A DNA stretch of 64,000 nt from positions 1,482,972 through 1,546,971 of the forward strand of contig NZ_AP023032.1 of the NCBI RefSeq assembly GCF_019670105.1, in the 5' to 3' direction. Positions 8,191-16,977 of the stretch are shown here, piece after piece. Source of the DNA: Agarivorans albus. GTDB lineage: Bacteria; Pseudomonadota; Gammaproteobacteria; Enterobacterales; Celerinatantimonadaceae. The translations under genes were made by a program, and so were the position numbers. The notes under the pieces were generated by a model. The model was not told the DNA's origin. It saw only the letters and a list, made by a program, of their open reading frames with translations, and ran no database searches. Position 1 is the first letter of the stretch; each line of letters begins with the position of its first letter.

Positions 8191-8319
8191 ACTAGTCAAA
8201 CTAAGTGCAGCACCCCGTGCTGATTTATTAACGATAGTTGCATTGAACTAGTTCATTGGCAATTATTTGAGCGTATATTTAACCATTACTCAATAATTGA
8301 CTTGTTTTACTAGTTCAAT
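8191..8319. promoter_or_regulatory. Repeated ACTAGT operator sites in the divergent promoter
   Basis: Three related sites are visible. ACTAGTCAAA lies at 8191-8200. The perfect palindrome TGAACTAGTTCA lies at 8244-8255. ACTAGTTCAAT lies at 8309-8319 and is the exact reverse complement of ATTGAACTAGT at 8243-8253. MocR regulators typically bind spaced repeats in divergent promoters, so these are likely operators for the MocR gene and the dehydrogenase. Confidence 0.55.
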
Positions 8320-8449
8320 CGGTTTGCTTAGCTGCTAAAACCACATGAGGCTGTAAATCATCTAGTTATTCGGTGATACCATTTGTTCTAAATGGTTATT
8401 CTATAAATATCATGCAGATAGCTATATTCTGCTAATTGTAAACAAATGA

Positions 8450-9829
8450 GTGAGCGCAGAGTTGCTAGACACAATATTGCTAGGTTTTAACCCAAAATCT
8501 CGACCTCTATATCTTGAGATTGCTCGATGTATCGAGAACGCTATCTTGAAGGGGCAGATAGCCTATCAAGATAAACTGCCATCGCATCGAACCCTCGCCA
8601 GCGAAATTGGCAGTAGTGCCGTAACGGTGCGTCAGGCTTACCAAGAATTAGAAAACAAAGCCTTGTTAAGTTCTGGGATAGGTAAAGGCACCTTTGTTTC
8701 TTTTAATGTAAACCTTAGTGCTGGCATTAAAGGGCGTACTCAAAACGAGCTTAACCTTTCCTTGGTAGCGCCATTAAATGGCCCCTTACTTAAACCTTTA
8801 AGCGTTCAGCTAAGCGCGCTTGCCAATGCTGATTTAAGTGCCTATTGCGATTATGAGGCAGATGCCGGTAACCCAGAGCAGTTGGCCGTTCTGCATCAAT
8901 GGCTGAAAACTCAAGGCATTGATTGCGAACAGAGCCAGGTTATTGTCTGTCATGGTGCGCAGCATGCTTTATTGGTTGCAGTATTGGCATGCACTCAAGT
9001 CGGGGATAGGGTTGCAGTAGAAAGCTTGTGTTATCCGGGGATCCTCTCGGTGCTTCGCCAAACAGGCAGAATACCTGTGCCAGTGGCGCTTGATGAACAG
9101 GGTTTAGTGCCCAATTCTTTAGAGCGGCTGCATGAGCAACAAACTATACGGGCGTTAATGCTGGTGGCTTCCTGTCAAAACCCAACCGGAACGGTAATGC
9201 CGAATCAGCGGCGTGAGCAACTGGCTAAAGTGGTTAAACGCTGCGCTATTCAAGTGATTGATGACGATATTTATGGCTTTTTGGCTGCAGAAGAAATAAA
9301 ACCCTTTTTTCATTTTGCCCCGCAGCAAAGCATTTATCTAACGAGTTTGTCTAAGTGTGTATCGCCGAGTTTGCGGTTAGGGCTGTTGGTGGTACCTAAA
9401 AGTAGTCGTGACGATTATATAAATTTGGTAAGAACAACGGTTTGGTTGCCTTCGCCCTTACTTATGCAACTAGCTTGTCAGTTAATTACAAGCGGAGCTG
9501 TAGCCAAAGTAACTCAATGGCAGAAGCGTCAAGCATTGGCGCGACAGAATTTGGCAAAAACAATGCTCAATGAATTAGAGTTTGTTAATCAGCATTTGGC
9601 TGAACATAGTGCTTACCACCTGTGGTTATATCTGCCACTGGGCTGGACCAGCCAAGCCTTTGTAGAGGTAATGCTCGGCCATCATATCCATGTAAGTGGT
9701 GAGCAGCATTTTAGGTTCGAGGGTAAACAGCGACCGGCAGTGCGTATTAGTTTAATGGCCACGCAAAGTCTATCCGATCTTAAACATGCGCTGGGTTTAA
9801 TTCGTGATGTTTTGCTACGGCGAATTTAA
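8450..9829 (+). CDS. MocR-family (GntR HTH + aminotransferase) regulator
   Basis: This is a 459-residue PLP-dependent transcription factor. Residues 15-80 form a GntR winged helix (YLEIARCIENAILKG, LPSHRTLASEIGSSAVTVRQAYQELE). The rest is an aminotransferase-I fold with CQNPTGTVM, DDDIYGFL and the PLP lysine Lys302 in TSLSKCVSPSLRLG. The start is GTG; an overlapping ATG at 8446 is out of frame. Family members (GabR, TauR, PdxR) sense an amino compound through PLP. The divergent dehydrogenase is the obvious target. It ends one base before the stop of the convergent HxlR gene. Confidence 0.9.
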   Translation: MSAELLDTILLGFNPKSRPLYLEIARCIENAILKGQIAYQDKLPSHRTLASEIGSSAVTVRQAYQELENKALLSSGIGKGTFVSFNVNLSAGIKGRTQNELNLSLVAPLNGPLLKPLSVQLSALANADLSAYCDYEADAGNPEQLAVLHQWLKTQGIDCEQSQVIVCHGAQHALLVAVLACTQVGDRVAVESLCYPGILSVLRQTGRIPVPVALDEQGLVPNSLERLHEQQTIRALMLVASCQNPTGTVMPNQRREQLAKVVKRCAIQVIDDDIYGFLAAEEIKPFFHFAPQQSIYLTSLSKCVSPSLRLGLLVVPKSSRDDYINLVRTTVWLPSPLLMQLACQLITSGAVAKVTQWQKRQALARQNLAKTMLNELEFVNQHLAEHSAYHLWLYLPLGWTSQAFVEVMLGHHIHVSGEQHFRFEGKQRPAVRISLMATQSLSDLKHALGLIRDVLLRRI

Positions 9830-9830
9830 G

Positions 9831-10199
9831 CTACTCGTGGGCCTTTTGATAGGCTTTTCCCCAGTCACAAAGCAAATCTAAGGCCGGATTTAATTGTTCG
9901 GCTAAAGCGGTTGGGGTGTACTCAACCCTTGGTGGCACTTCGGCAAATACTTTGCGTTCTATCAGCTTATCTTTTTCTAAATCACGCAGTTGTTGGGTTA
10001 AGGTTTTTTGAGTGATTTTGGGGATCTCTCGTTTGAGTTCACCAAAACGCAGCGTTTTACCACGTAGTTGATACAAGATAATCACCTTCCATTTACCACC
10101 AATTACTTCAATGGCGGTCGAAACAGGGCATTCATGCTTTTGCTCTGTCAAAGAAACTTCACAATTTTTTTCTGGGCTAGAAGCCGCTGAATCCAACAT
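9831..10199 (-). CDS. HxlR-family transcriptional regulator
   Basis: This is a winged-helix regulator of about 122 residues, with the family core CPVSTAIEVIGGKWKVIILYQL, LRFGELKREIPKITQKTLTQQLRDLE and RVEYTPT. Two cysteines lie near the N-terminus (NCEV and HECPV); in the YodB/HypR branch an N-terminal cysteine senses quinones and electrophiles. It is divergent from a glutathione transferase and an Old Yellow Enzyme, both able to detoxify electrophiles, so it is the likely repressor of that pair. The start at MLDSAAS is preferred; a longer frame begins in the promoter. Confidence 0.87.
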   Translation of the reverse strand: MLDSAASSPEKNCEVSLTEQKHECPVSTAIEVIGGKWKVIILYQLRGKTLRFGELKREIPKITQKTLTQQLRDLEKDKLIERKVFAEVPPRVEYTPTALAEQLNPALDLLCDWGKAYQKAHE

Positions 10200-10264
10200 T
10201 AGGCACCTCGAGGAAACTAAATATCTAATTAGTGCGTACTTGTAGTTCGCTAAAAGCGTTCTTA

Positions 10265-10283
10265 TAGTTACCAAAAGATACTA
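10265..10283. promoter_or_regulatory. Candidate HxlR operator
   Basis: The 19-base imperfect dyad TAGTTAC-N5-GATACTA lies between the HxlR gene and the divergent glutathione transferase gene. Similar GTATC/GATAC-containing dyads are bound by HxlR-family repressors. A second GGATAC element follows at about 10293. Confidence 0.4.
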
Positions 10284-10356
10284 TGTTTCGTTTGGATACA
10301 AAAGTTATATCGATTGGCCAAGCGCATATTTGTTAATTTATACAAGGAATCACTCG

Positions 10357-11028
10357 ATGTCAGCCATTTATAAGCCGAACCAAACCATTGAACTGATAAG
10401 TTTCAAGCTTTGTCCCTTTGTGCAACGCTCGGTGATTACTTTATTATACAAAGGTATCGAGTTTGAGATTAAGTACATTGATTTAGCCAACAAACCAGAC
10501 TGGTTTTTGGCGCTATCTCCTTTAGGCAAAGTGCCGGTGCTTAAGTACGGCGACGATGTCTTGTTTGAGTCTGCGGTGATAAACGAGTTCTTGGATGAAA
10601 TTACCGAAGGCTCTTTAATGCCGAGTGACCCTCTACAAAAAGCCAAAGATCGCGCATGGATAGAGTTTTCAAGCCAAGTATTAATGGCGCAGTATCAAAC
10701 CTCATTAGCCAAAAATCAGGATGACTTTGCTCAAGCAGAAGCTGGGCTAAACGACAAGCTCTCGCGTCTAGAAGCTTTAACCAGTGATAAGGGCTTTTTT
10801 AATGGTGAAGACTTAGCCTTAATCGACACCGTGTTAGCGCCATTGTTTACCCGTTTTGCGGCGATAGAAAGCTTGTTTGAGCGTGATTTACTTGCAAACT
10901 TTCCCAAGCTAAAGGCGCTAGGGCAACGCTTGCTAGCCTTGCCGGAAGTATCGGGCTCGGTAGTTGAGAACTTTAACTCACTGTTTGCCGACTACTTAGG
11001 TAATGCCGAGAGTTGGCTTACTAAGTAG
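10357..11028 (+). CDS. Glutathione S-transferase family protein
   Basis: This 223-residue protein has a thioredoxin-like N-terminal domain (SFKLCPFVQRSVITLLYKGI, NPLGKVPVL-type loop SPLGKVPVL, and the ESAVINEFLDE glutathione-binding motif) and an all-helical C-terminal domain. The CPF motif with a potential active cysteine resembles omega- or lambda-type transferases that carry out thiol-transfer or dehydroascorbate-type chemistry. The start at 10357 has an AAGGA ribosome-binding site; an upstream TTG has none. It is followed 50 bases later by the Old Yellow Enzyme gene on the same strand. Confidence 0.87.
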   Translation: MSAIYKPNQTIELISFKLCPFVQRSVITLLYKGIEFEIKYIDLANKPDWFLALSPLGKVPVLKYGDDVLFESAVINEFLDEITEGSLMPSDPLQKAKDRAWIEFSSQVLMAQYQTSLAKNQDDFAQAEAGLNDKLSRLEALTSDKGFFNGEDLALIDTVLAPLFTRFAAIESLFERDLLANFPKLKALGQRLLALPEVSGSVVENFNSLFADYLGNAESWLTK

Positions 11029-11078
11029 CTCGCTAAAACGTTTGTTTATTACTTTTAATGATCTTAAAGGATAAAGAT

Positions 11079-12167
11079 ATGTCTCTAAGCCAACTGTTTA
11101 CACCAATCAAACTGGGCGATATAGAACTGAAACATCGTGTTGTTATGGCGCCGCTTACCCGTTCTCGCTCTGCCCAACCGGGCGACTACCCTCATGAGCT
11201 TAATGTGGAATACTATTCACAGCGAGCGAGTGCTGCTCTAATTATTAGCGAAGCTACGCAAGTGTCACCTCAGGCCAAGGGTTATGCTTTTACGCCAGGT
11301 ATTCATAGCGAGCAACAAATTGCCGGTTGGAAAACAATTACGGATGCTGTGCACGCCAAGGGCGGAAAAATTGTGCTGCAACTTTGGCATGTTGGCCGTA
11401 TTTCTCATTCGGTTATTCAAGAAAATGGTGAATTGCCGGTTGCGCCGTCGGCGATAGCCGCAGAAGGACAAGCCTTTACTGAACAGGGATTTTTAGATTT
11501 TGAAACGCCACGAGCGCTTGAAACCGAAGAAATAGCGTCAATAGTTGAGCAGTTTAAACAAGGCGCTATTAATGCTAAAAAGGCCGGATTTGATGGGGTA
11601 GAAATTCATGCTGCCAATGGCTATTTACTGGATCAGTTTCTCAAAGACGGAACCAACCAGCGTGACGACATCTATGGTGGCTCAATCGAAAATCGAGCGC
11701 GCTTAAGCTTGGAAGTTACCCAAGCCGTGACCGAGGTATGGGGAGCGGGTAGAGTGGGGATTAGAATCTCGCCAACCGGCAACTTTAACTCGATGTCTGA
11801 TAGCAATCCTCAAGCTTTGTTCAACTACTTGGTTGAGCAGCTTAGCCCCATGAAGCTTGCTTACCTCCACGTAGTAGAGAATTTTGCTGGAGCAAGCAGC
11901 GAAGGTTTCGACTTCACTCAGTTGCGCAGCCGCTTCGCGGGCGCATACATGGCAAATGGTGGTTATAGCGCGAACAGTGCTGAACAAGCCATTGTAGAAG
12001 ACAGTGCCGACCTCGTGTCGTTTGGCTCCCCGTTCATTGCCAACCCTGATTTACCCGAGCGCTTTAAACAAGGTGCCGAGTTGAATGAGTTAGACCAAGA
12101 CACTTTATATGGTGGTGGAGCGAAAGGTTATACCGATTACCCCTTTCTAATGAGTGTAAGCTCTTAA
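11079..12167 (+). CDS. Old Yellow Enzyme family alkene/ene reductase
   Basis: This is an FMN-dependent NAD(P)H oxidoreductase of about 362 residues, the usual size for the family. Motifs include MAPLTRSRS near the N-terminus, LWHVGRISH, GFDGVEIHAANGYLLDQFL with the active-site His/Asn region, and GSPFIANPDLPERF in the C-terminal half. NemA-type members reduce maleimides, nitro compounds and enones. The gene follows the glutathione transferase and probably shares its HxlR-controlled promoter. The ATG at 11079 has an AAAGG site; an upstream frame extension lacks one. Confidence 0.92.
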   Translation: MSLSQLFTPIKLGDIELKHRVVMAPLTRSRSAQPGDYPHELNVEYYSQRASAALIISEATQVSPQAKGYAFTPGIHSEQQIAGWKTITDAVHAKGGKIVLQLWHVGRISHSVIQENGELPVAPSAIAAEGQAFTEQGFLDFETPRALETEEIASIVEQFKQGAINAKKAGFDGVEIHAANGYLLDQFLKDGTNQRDDIYGGSIENRARLSLEVTQAVTEVWGAGRVGIRISPTGNFNSMSDSNPQALFNYLVEQLSPMKLAYLHVVENFAGASSEGFDFTQLRSRFAGAYMANGGYSANSAEQAIVEDSADLVSFGSPFIANPDLPERFKQGAELNELDQDTLYGGGAKGYTDYPFLMSVSS

Positions 12168-12237
12168 GTTTTCATTTCTTTGCGAAAAAGCTGAAGCAAG
12201 AAATGTTTGTGCAAGTCCACAATTCCCTGTGGTGTTT

Positions 12238-12262
12238 GGCCTCGCGTGCGAGGCCTTTTTTT
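12238..12262 (+). terminator. Rho-independent terminator after the ene reductase
   Basis: The perfect stem GGCCTCGC / GCGAGGCC with a two-base gap is followed by seven T residues. It ends the glutathione transferase-ene reductase transcript. Confidence 0.88.
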
Positions 12263-12339
12263 ATTTATATCTGTAACTCAGTTGCTTGTAACCTGCTTTG
12301 TTGCTAAATTCGCCAGCCAATTTTCTACCGTTTGGTGCT

Positions 12340-12882
12340 ATGCGTTTATTAAAGTCTACTGTTCACCCTGATCTTAGTTCCCTTGATGGGAAGGCTTTGG
12401 AGCGCGTTGCTGCAAGAGCAATTGTGCTAAAGGGGGAAGAGATTTTGTTAATGTATACCGAGCGTTATCATGATTACACCTTGCCTGGCGGCGGTGTTGA
12501 CCAAGGCGAAAACCTGATTGAAGGCTTAAAGCGGGAGCTGAGTGAAGAAACTGGTGCACAAAATGTGCGCGATATTCAGCCCTTTGGCTGCTATGAAGAA
12601 TATCGCCCCTGGTATAAAGATGATGCTGATTACATGCATATGCTGTCCTATTGCTACTTGTGCAAAATTGATGATGAACTTGCCGAAAATGCCTTAGAAG
12701 ACTACGAAATCAACAATGGAATGAAGCCCGTCTGGTTGAACATTCATAGCGCTATCGCCCATAACCTAGAGACTATCGCCAGTAATCCTAAAGCGGGTAT
12801 GTCGGTTGAGCGCGAGACTTTTTTACTGCAAAAAGTGGTGACGGAATGTTTGATAAACTCGCCACTTAAACAAGCGGTTTAA
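12340..12882 (+). CDS. Nudix hydrolase
   Basis: This is a predicted hydrolase of nucleoside-diphosphate-linked compounds, about 180 residues long. The Nudix box is complete: GGVDQGENLIEGLKREL continues into SEETGA, giving the GX5EX7REUXEEXGU pattern with the metal-binding glutamates. The preceding segment RYHDYTLPGG is the usual lead-in strand. Substrate cannot be assigned. I favour the ATG at 12340 over the TTG at 12298 because the fold similarity begins there. Its last four bases overlap the convergent methyltransferase gene. Confidence 0.85.
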   Translation: MRLLKSTVHPDLSSLDGKALERVAARAIVLKGEEILLMYTERYHDYTLPGGGVDQGENLIEGLKRELSEETGAQNVRDIQPFGCYEEYRPWYKDDADYMHMLSYCYLCKIDDELAENALEDYEINNGMKPVWLNIHSAIAHNLETIASNPKAGMSVERETFLLQKVVTECLINSPLKQAV

Positions 12883-13493
12883 ACTCGCGCCACCAAAAAT
12901 ACTGATAGAGCTTTCTCTGGTCGCCACTTGGTGTCGATGCTAAAGCCTTGTTGTTGAAAGCTATTCAGCAGTTCTTGCTCGGTAAACACTCTTACTAGAG
13001 GCATCAGGCCTAGTGCTTTACCAATTGGGCCAATTAGCTTAAAAAATTTCATTCTGTCGCCTAAACAAGGGGTGCTACTAATTAGTACTCCACCTGGTTT
13101 TAGCCAACTCTTTATGGTCGCTATAGCGGTTTCTTTGTCTTCCAATAGGTGAATCAGGTTAAGTGCAAAGACGATGTCTACCGGTTCATTTACCACTAGC
13201 TCTTCGACTGTAGCTTGCTGAAAACTTAGATTGTCTATTTGCTGTTCTTGGCGTTTTCGCTCTGCAATATCTAACATTGCGGCTGAGATATCGGTGGCGA
13301 GTATGTGCTTTAGATAAGGGGCATGTAGTAATGCAGTTGAGCCGGTACCACAGCCCACTTCAATGGCCGTAGCATCTTTAGAAAAGTACTCGCGGCTAAG
13401 TGCCAGTTTTTTCTCATAGCTGGGAATATCTGAAATAGCGCGCTTAGCGTAAGAGCTAGCATGTTTATCCCAAAACTTATTGCGAGTATCCAT
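12879..13493 (-). CDS. Class I SAM-dependent methyltransferase
   Basis: This is a methyltransferase of about 204 residues with the SAM-binding motif I EVGCGTGSTALL, the acidic motif ATDISAAML and the motif IVFALNLIHLLED. These match the UbiE/Methyltransf_11 type of fold. The substrate is unknown. The start at MDTRNKFWDKHA is chosen because similar proteins begin at this helix; the frame is open about 24 codons further upstream. It is divergent from the LysR gene at 13600. Confidence 0.85.
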   Translation of the reverse strand: MDTRNKFWDKHASSYAKRAISDIPSYEKKLALSREYFSKDATAIEVGCGTGSTALLHAPYLKHILATDISAAMLDIAERKRQEQQIDNLSFQQATVEELVVNEPVDIVFALNLIHLLEDKETAIATIKSWLKPGGVLISSTPCLGDRMKFFKLIGPIGKALGLMPLVRVFTEQELLNSFQQQGFSIDTKWRPEKALSVFLVARV

Positions 13494-13599
13494 CAACATT
13501 TTCCCTAATGAGTTGCGTTTAGCGCTGATTGAGTGAATAGTAATCATGCTTAAAACAGGTAGCAATAATCAATAATGCATCTTAGGTATACGTATTTGT

Positions 13600-14484
13600 A
13601 TGGATAGGCGTTCTATAAATTTTGATTGGAATAGGGCTCGGGCTTTTTTGGTTACCGCTGAAGAAGGCTCTTTATCCGCTGCTGCGCGAGCATTAGCTAT
13701 GACTCAGCCTACTTTAAGTCGCCAAGTGGCGGCCTTAGAGCAAGAACTAGGTGTTTCCTTGTTCGAGCGAGTGGGGGGCAGGCTAAGCCTCACCACCAGT
13801 GGCGTAGAGTTATTGACACACGTTCAAGCCATGGGCCAAGCGGCTAATAATTTGTCTTTATCCGCTTCTGGTAGAGCAGAAGCCATTGAAGGTGACGTAT
13901 GCATTTCGGCTTCGGAGGCCGTGGCAGCTTTTGTTCTGCCGAGTATTGTTGAGAAACTACGGCTACACGCCCCAGGTGTGCGGGTAGAGATTATTGCCAG
14001 CAATGACTCTAGCGACTTGTTACGCCGAGAAGCAGATATTGCCATTCGGGCATATCAACCTACCGAATTGGAGTTAATCGCCCGCCGTGTTGCAGATATC
14101 GATGTGCATTTATATGCGGCTAAAAGCTACTTAGCTAAGTGGCCACAGCCTCGCACTATTCAAAGTCTTGCTGATGCAAAATTCCTCGCTTTCGATAAAA
14201 ACGATGAGTTGATTAATGAGCTGGCTAAGCTAGGTTTCTCGCTTAAGCAAAGTAACTTTCCGGCGGTAGTGAGCAACCATTTAGTCCAGTGGGAGCTGGT
14301 GAAACAGGGCGTTGGCATTGGCTTTATGTTAGAGCAAGTAGGCGACAGCGAGCCCTTGGTCGAGCGCGCCTTTCCTTCTCTAGCTGCAATCCCTACACAA
14401 TCTTGGCTGGTGGTTCATCGAGAGCTAAATACCAGCCGACGACTGCGTATGGTGTATGACTTTTTGGCCGAGCAGCTAAGCTAG
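13600..14484 (+). CDS. LysR-family transcriptional regulator
   Basis: This is a 294-residue regulator with the standard N-terminal winged helix (NRARAFLVTAEEGSLSAAAR, TQPTLSRQVAALEQELGVSLF) and a periplasmic-binding-like effector domain. Its closest visible neighbour is the divergent methyltransferase 106 bases away, which is a plausible target. The 3' end overlaps the convergent ureidoglycolate lyase gene by nine bases, with no terminator between. The effector is unknown. Confidence 0.9.
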   Translation: MDRRSINFDWNRARAFLVTAEEGSLSAAARALAMTQPTLSRQVAALEQELGVSLFERVGGRLSLTTSGVELLTHVQAMGQAANNLSLSASGRAEAIEGDVCISASEAVAAFVLPSIVEKLRLHAPGVRVEIIASNDSSDLLRREADIAIRAYQPTELELIARRVADIDVHLYAAKSYLAKWPQPRTIQSLADAKFLAFDKNDELINELAKLGFSLKQSNFPAVVSNHLVQWELVKQGVGIGFMLEQVGDSEPLVERAFPSLAAIPTQSWLVVHRELNTSRRLRMVYDFLAEQLS

Positions 14485-14973
14485 CTGTAACTGTATACTT
14501 TCACTTAGTTGCTGTTCTACACAATTGGCTTCTTCGCCGCTTCGGTCAATCACCAAAAAGTCGCTAGTTTGTTGCAAGCTAATTAAGGGGTGATGCCATA
14601 CCCCGCTGTGGTAGTTAACCCCTTGGTCAGGCTGTGCCCAAAAGGCGCAAATGCTATCTTCATCTAGCTCACCAGGTTTTGCCACCACTACCACGTAGGG
14701 GCGTTGGGACAAGGGCATAAATAGCTGGCTGCCATAGGGATGGTGTTCCAGCATATCTATGGCTAGTGGCAGCTGAAAGGCTTGGCCGCGAAATATCGAG
14801 ACAATCAGCTTGGCTTGGCTGCCGCTGGCTTGCAACTCGGCCAAGTCGTGGAAGCGACTGGTGGTTCCGCCATTGATTGCAAAAGGCGAGACTCTGTCGC
14901 AGGCCACTACATCTCCAAAGGGCGCAAAGGTCGCTTGAGTAAGCGGCTGTAAGCTGAGTTTTTTCATTGCCAT
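14476..14973 (-). CDS. allA: Ureidoglycolate lyase
   Basis: This 165-residue protein fits the AllA family, which splits ureidoglycolate into glyoxylate and urea. The N-terminus LQPLTQATFAPFGDVV, the HDLA segment, SIFRG, LEHHPYGSQLF, PLSQRPYVVVVA and GVWHHPLI are characteristic. It is the last gene of a minus-strand operon and starts three bases after the allantoicase stop, so the two successive steps of allantoate breakdown are translationally adjacent. Confidence 0.92.
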   Translation of the reverse strand: MAMKKLSLQPLTQATFAPFGDVVACDRVSPFAINGGTTSRFHDLAELQASGSQAKLIVSIFRGQAFQLPLAIDMLEHHPYGSQLFMPLSQRPYVVVVAKPGELDEDSICAFWAQPDQGVNYHSGVWHHPLISLQQTSDFLVIDRSGEEANCVEQQLSESIQLQLA

Positions 14974-14976
14974 TCC

Positions 14977-15984
14977 TTAAGCTGATTTACCCCACAAGCG
15001 CAGGCGACTGATGCCGCCATCGGGATAAATATTCACTCGAATATGCGTGATGGTGCCAAGCGAGTTTAGCTCGTTAAAGTGATGCTCATTGTCGGCGCTA
15101 AGTGACTTAGCGGGCAACAACTCCTGCCAAAACATACTTTGGCTGATCAAACTTAAATCGTTAGGATCTTGAATATTGGCTGCCTGTATCGACAGTTTGT
15201 CGGGGAAGTTGCCTTTAAAGTGAGTGGTGGCCACTTCAATTTTGTCAACCTCGCCAGCTTGGCCTAAAGCAATAATACACCAATCGTTACCCGGCTCTCG
15301 GCGGCGGCGGGTTTCCCAGCCATCGCCCATATTAACGCCTTTGGCTGGCGCAAGCAGATTGCTGGGCGTACCGTAATGCGCATCATTGTATCCAATGACT
15401 CTGCCGCCATTTTTAAGGGCAACTAGATCAATGCTTTGCTCACTTGAATGTTGTGGGATGGGGTGGCCAAATACCCGTAAACGGGCAATGCCACCATCGG
15501 GAAAAATATTAATTTTTAGATGACTAATCGGCTGCTCAGTGTCTACTGCAAAAAAGTGGTGGTTATCGGCACTTAAAGCACTGGCAGAGAGAATACTGTG
15601 CCATTGGGTATCACTTGGTGGTGTATCGTGCTCGCAGTAGCAGGCTTCAATACTGGCCGCTGGGGCAAAATTACCGGTAAAAAAGCTAGTATCTAGTTGT
15701 AGTCCTTTAACCTTGCCTGCAACCCCTAGTTTTACGATGCACCAGTCGTGGCCTGCATCACGGCGGCGGCGACTTTCCCATCCGTCCATCCATTTGCCGT
15801 TATCATCATATTTGTCTGGGTAAAACAGAGCGGGCAAGTGGTTGAGCATGCGTTCGGCTTTGGCAAAAAAATCGTCACTCACAGCGATGATTTGGCTGCC
15901 TAAACGGTTGTCGGCTAAGTTTACACACTGTTGGCTAAAGGCTGGCGCATCGGTGGCAGCTGGGGCAGTTATAGCTTGGCTCAT
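14977..15984 (-). CDS. alc: Allantoicase
   Basis: This 335-residue enzyme hydrolyses allantoate to ureidoglycolate and urea. It shows the two tandem jelly-roll repeats of the family, each with the signature DGWE(S/T)RRRR followed by (D/N)WCI, and each ending in a HLKINIFPDGGIARLR or HIRVNIYPDGGISRLR strand. Length is normal for the family. No allantoinase gene is in the window, so allantoate itself may be imported. A 125-base gap separates it from the upstream regulator gene. Confidence 0.93.
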   Translation of the reverse strand: MSQAITAPAATDAPAFSQQCVNLADNRLGSQIIAVSDDFFAKAERMLNHLPALFYPDKYDDNGKWMDGWESRRRRDAGHDWCIVKLGVAGKVKGLQLDTSFFTGNFAPAASIEACYCEHDTPPSDTQWHSILSASALSADNHHFFAVDTEQPISHLKINIFPDGGIARLRVFGHPIPQHSSEQSIDLVALKNGGRVIGYNDAHYGTPSNLLAPAKGVNMGDGWETRRRREPGNDWCIIALGQAGEVDKIEVATTHFKGNFPDKLSIQAANIQDPNDLSLISQSMFWQELLPAKSLSADNEHHFNELNSLGTITHIRVNIYPDGGISRLRLWGKSA

Positions 15985-16109
15985 AGTTATCCTTAAATTT
16001 GTTGAGAGAATGCGCTAATTGGCTCATCGTCTACTTGTTTGGTTCAATTGTTTCACTGCTGCTTAGTGGTTCCCCTTATTGGGTTCTGTAAGTAACAGTG
16101 AGGTAATGT

Positions 16110-16937
16110 TTAGTGGTGAGCTTCTAGCTCATCAAGTAATTGATAATTATTGCTGACTTGGTTGCTATGGGTTTGGGCTGAATGCGCTAAGTAATCGTAG
16201 ACCTTGTTGCTTAAATGGGCGAGCAAGCTCATCGGTGCGGCATAGCTATCTAAGGCAGAGTGATTGCTCATCGGGCAGACCAGTAATTGGCTCACTTGAG
16301 TGCGATAGCACTGGCCACTTTGGTCGGTAATTAGCAAGCAATTAAGATTTTGTAACTGCTCTATAAGTGCCGTAAACAATTTGGGTCTGCGGCGAATACC
16401 TATCACTATTACTAAGTCTTTATCGCCAAGTTGCGCGAGCTCCTCACCAATGCTTTGACCCGGAACCGGCAATAAATACACCTGTTTGCGACATTGCATT
16501 AATTGCTGGCGAAAGTGCAAAGCCAGTGGATAGCTGTTGCGATAGCCAATAATAGTTATCCGTTTGGCTTGGCTAATTTGCTTCACTAAAGCCTCGCAAT
16601 CAATCTGTTCTAGTTGCTTAAATACCTGGCTAATAGCGGCTAAATCGCTGTGTTCACTAGTATCGCTCGCTTCACTGGTTAACAGTGGTTGTCCCCATTC
16701 GCGCTCTTGGCGAAGCTCGTCACAGACTTGCTGGTGATCTTGGTAGCCCAGTTGACGGAAAAAACGGCTCACACTGGCTTTGGAGACTTGGCAAGCGCTA
16801 GCGATTTCGGCGGTTGATTGAATCAATACTTTATCGGGATGATGCTGCAAGTAATCTGCAACTACCCGTGCTTTGGCCGAAAGCTGCGGATAGTGTTCAA
16901 CAATACGTTGGTTAAATGCACAGGCCGATTTTGTCAT
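16110..16937 (-). CDS. RpiR/MurR-family regulator with SIS domain
   Basis: This is a 275-residue regulator: an N-terminal RpiR helix-turn-helix (YLQHHPDKVLIQSTAEIA, CQVSKASVSRFFRQLGYQ) and a C-terminal SIS domain (RITIIGYRNSYPLALHFR). SIS domains usually bind phosphosugars, but RpiR proteins also control purine-ureide genes in proteobacteria. Its place between the ABC importer and allantoicase genes on the same strand suggests that it senses a ureide intermediate and controls this operon. The segment GIRRRPK replaces the more usual SxSGxT-like stretch. Confidence 0.85.
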   Translation of the reverse strand: MTKSACAFNQRIVEHYPQLSAKARVVADYLQHHPDKVLIQSTAEIASACQVSKASVSRFFRQLGYQDHQQVCDELRQEREWGQPLLTSEASDTSEHSDLAAISQVFKQLEQIDCEALVKQISQAKRITIIGYRNSYPLALHFRQQLMQCRKQVYLLPVPGQSIGEELAQLGDKDLVIVIGIRRRPKLFTALIEQLQNLNCLLITDQSGQCYRTQVSQLLVCPMSNHSALDSYAAPMSLLAHLSNKVYDYLAHSAQTHSNQVSNNYQLLDELEAHH

Positions 16938-16977
16938 GATTACTTAAGGTCCTTTTAATTTCATTATTGCTTACAGC

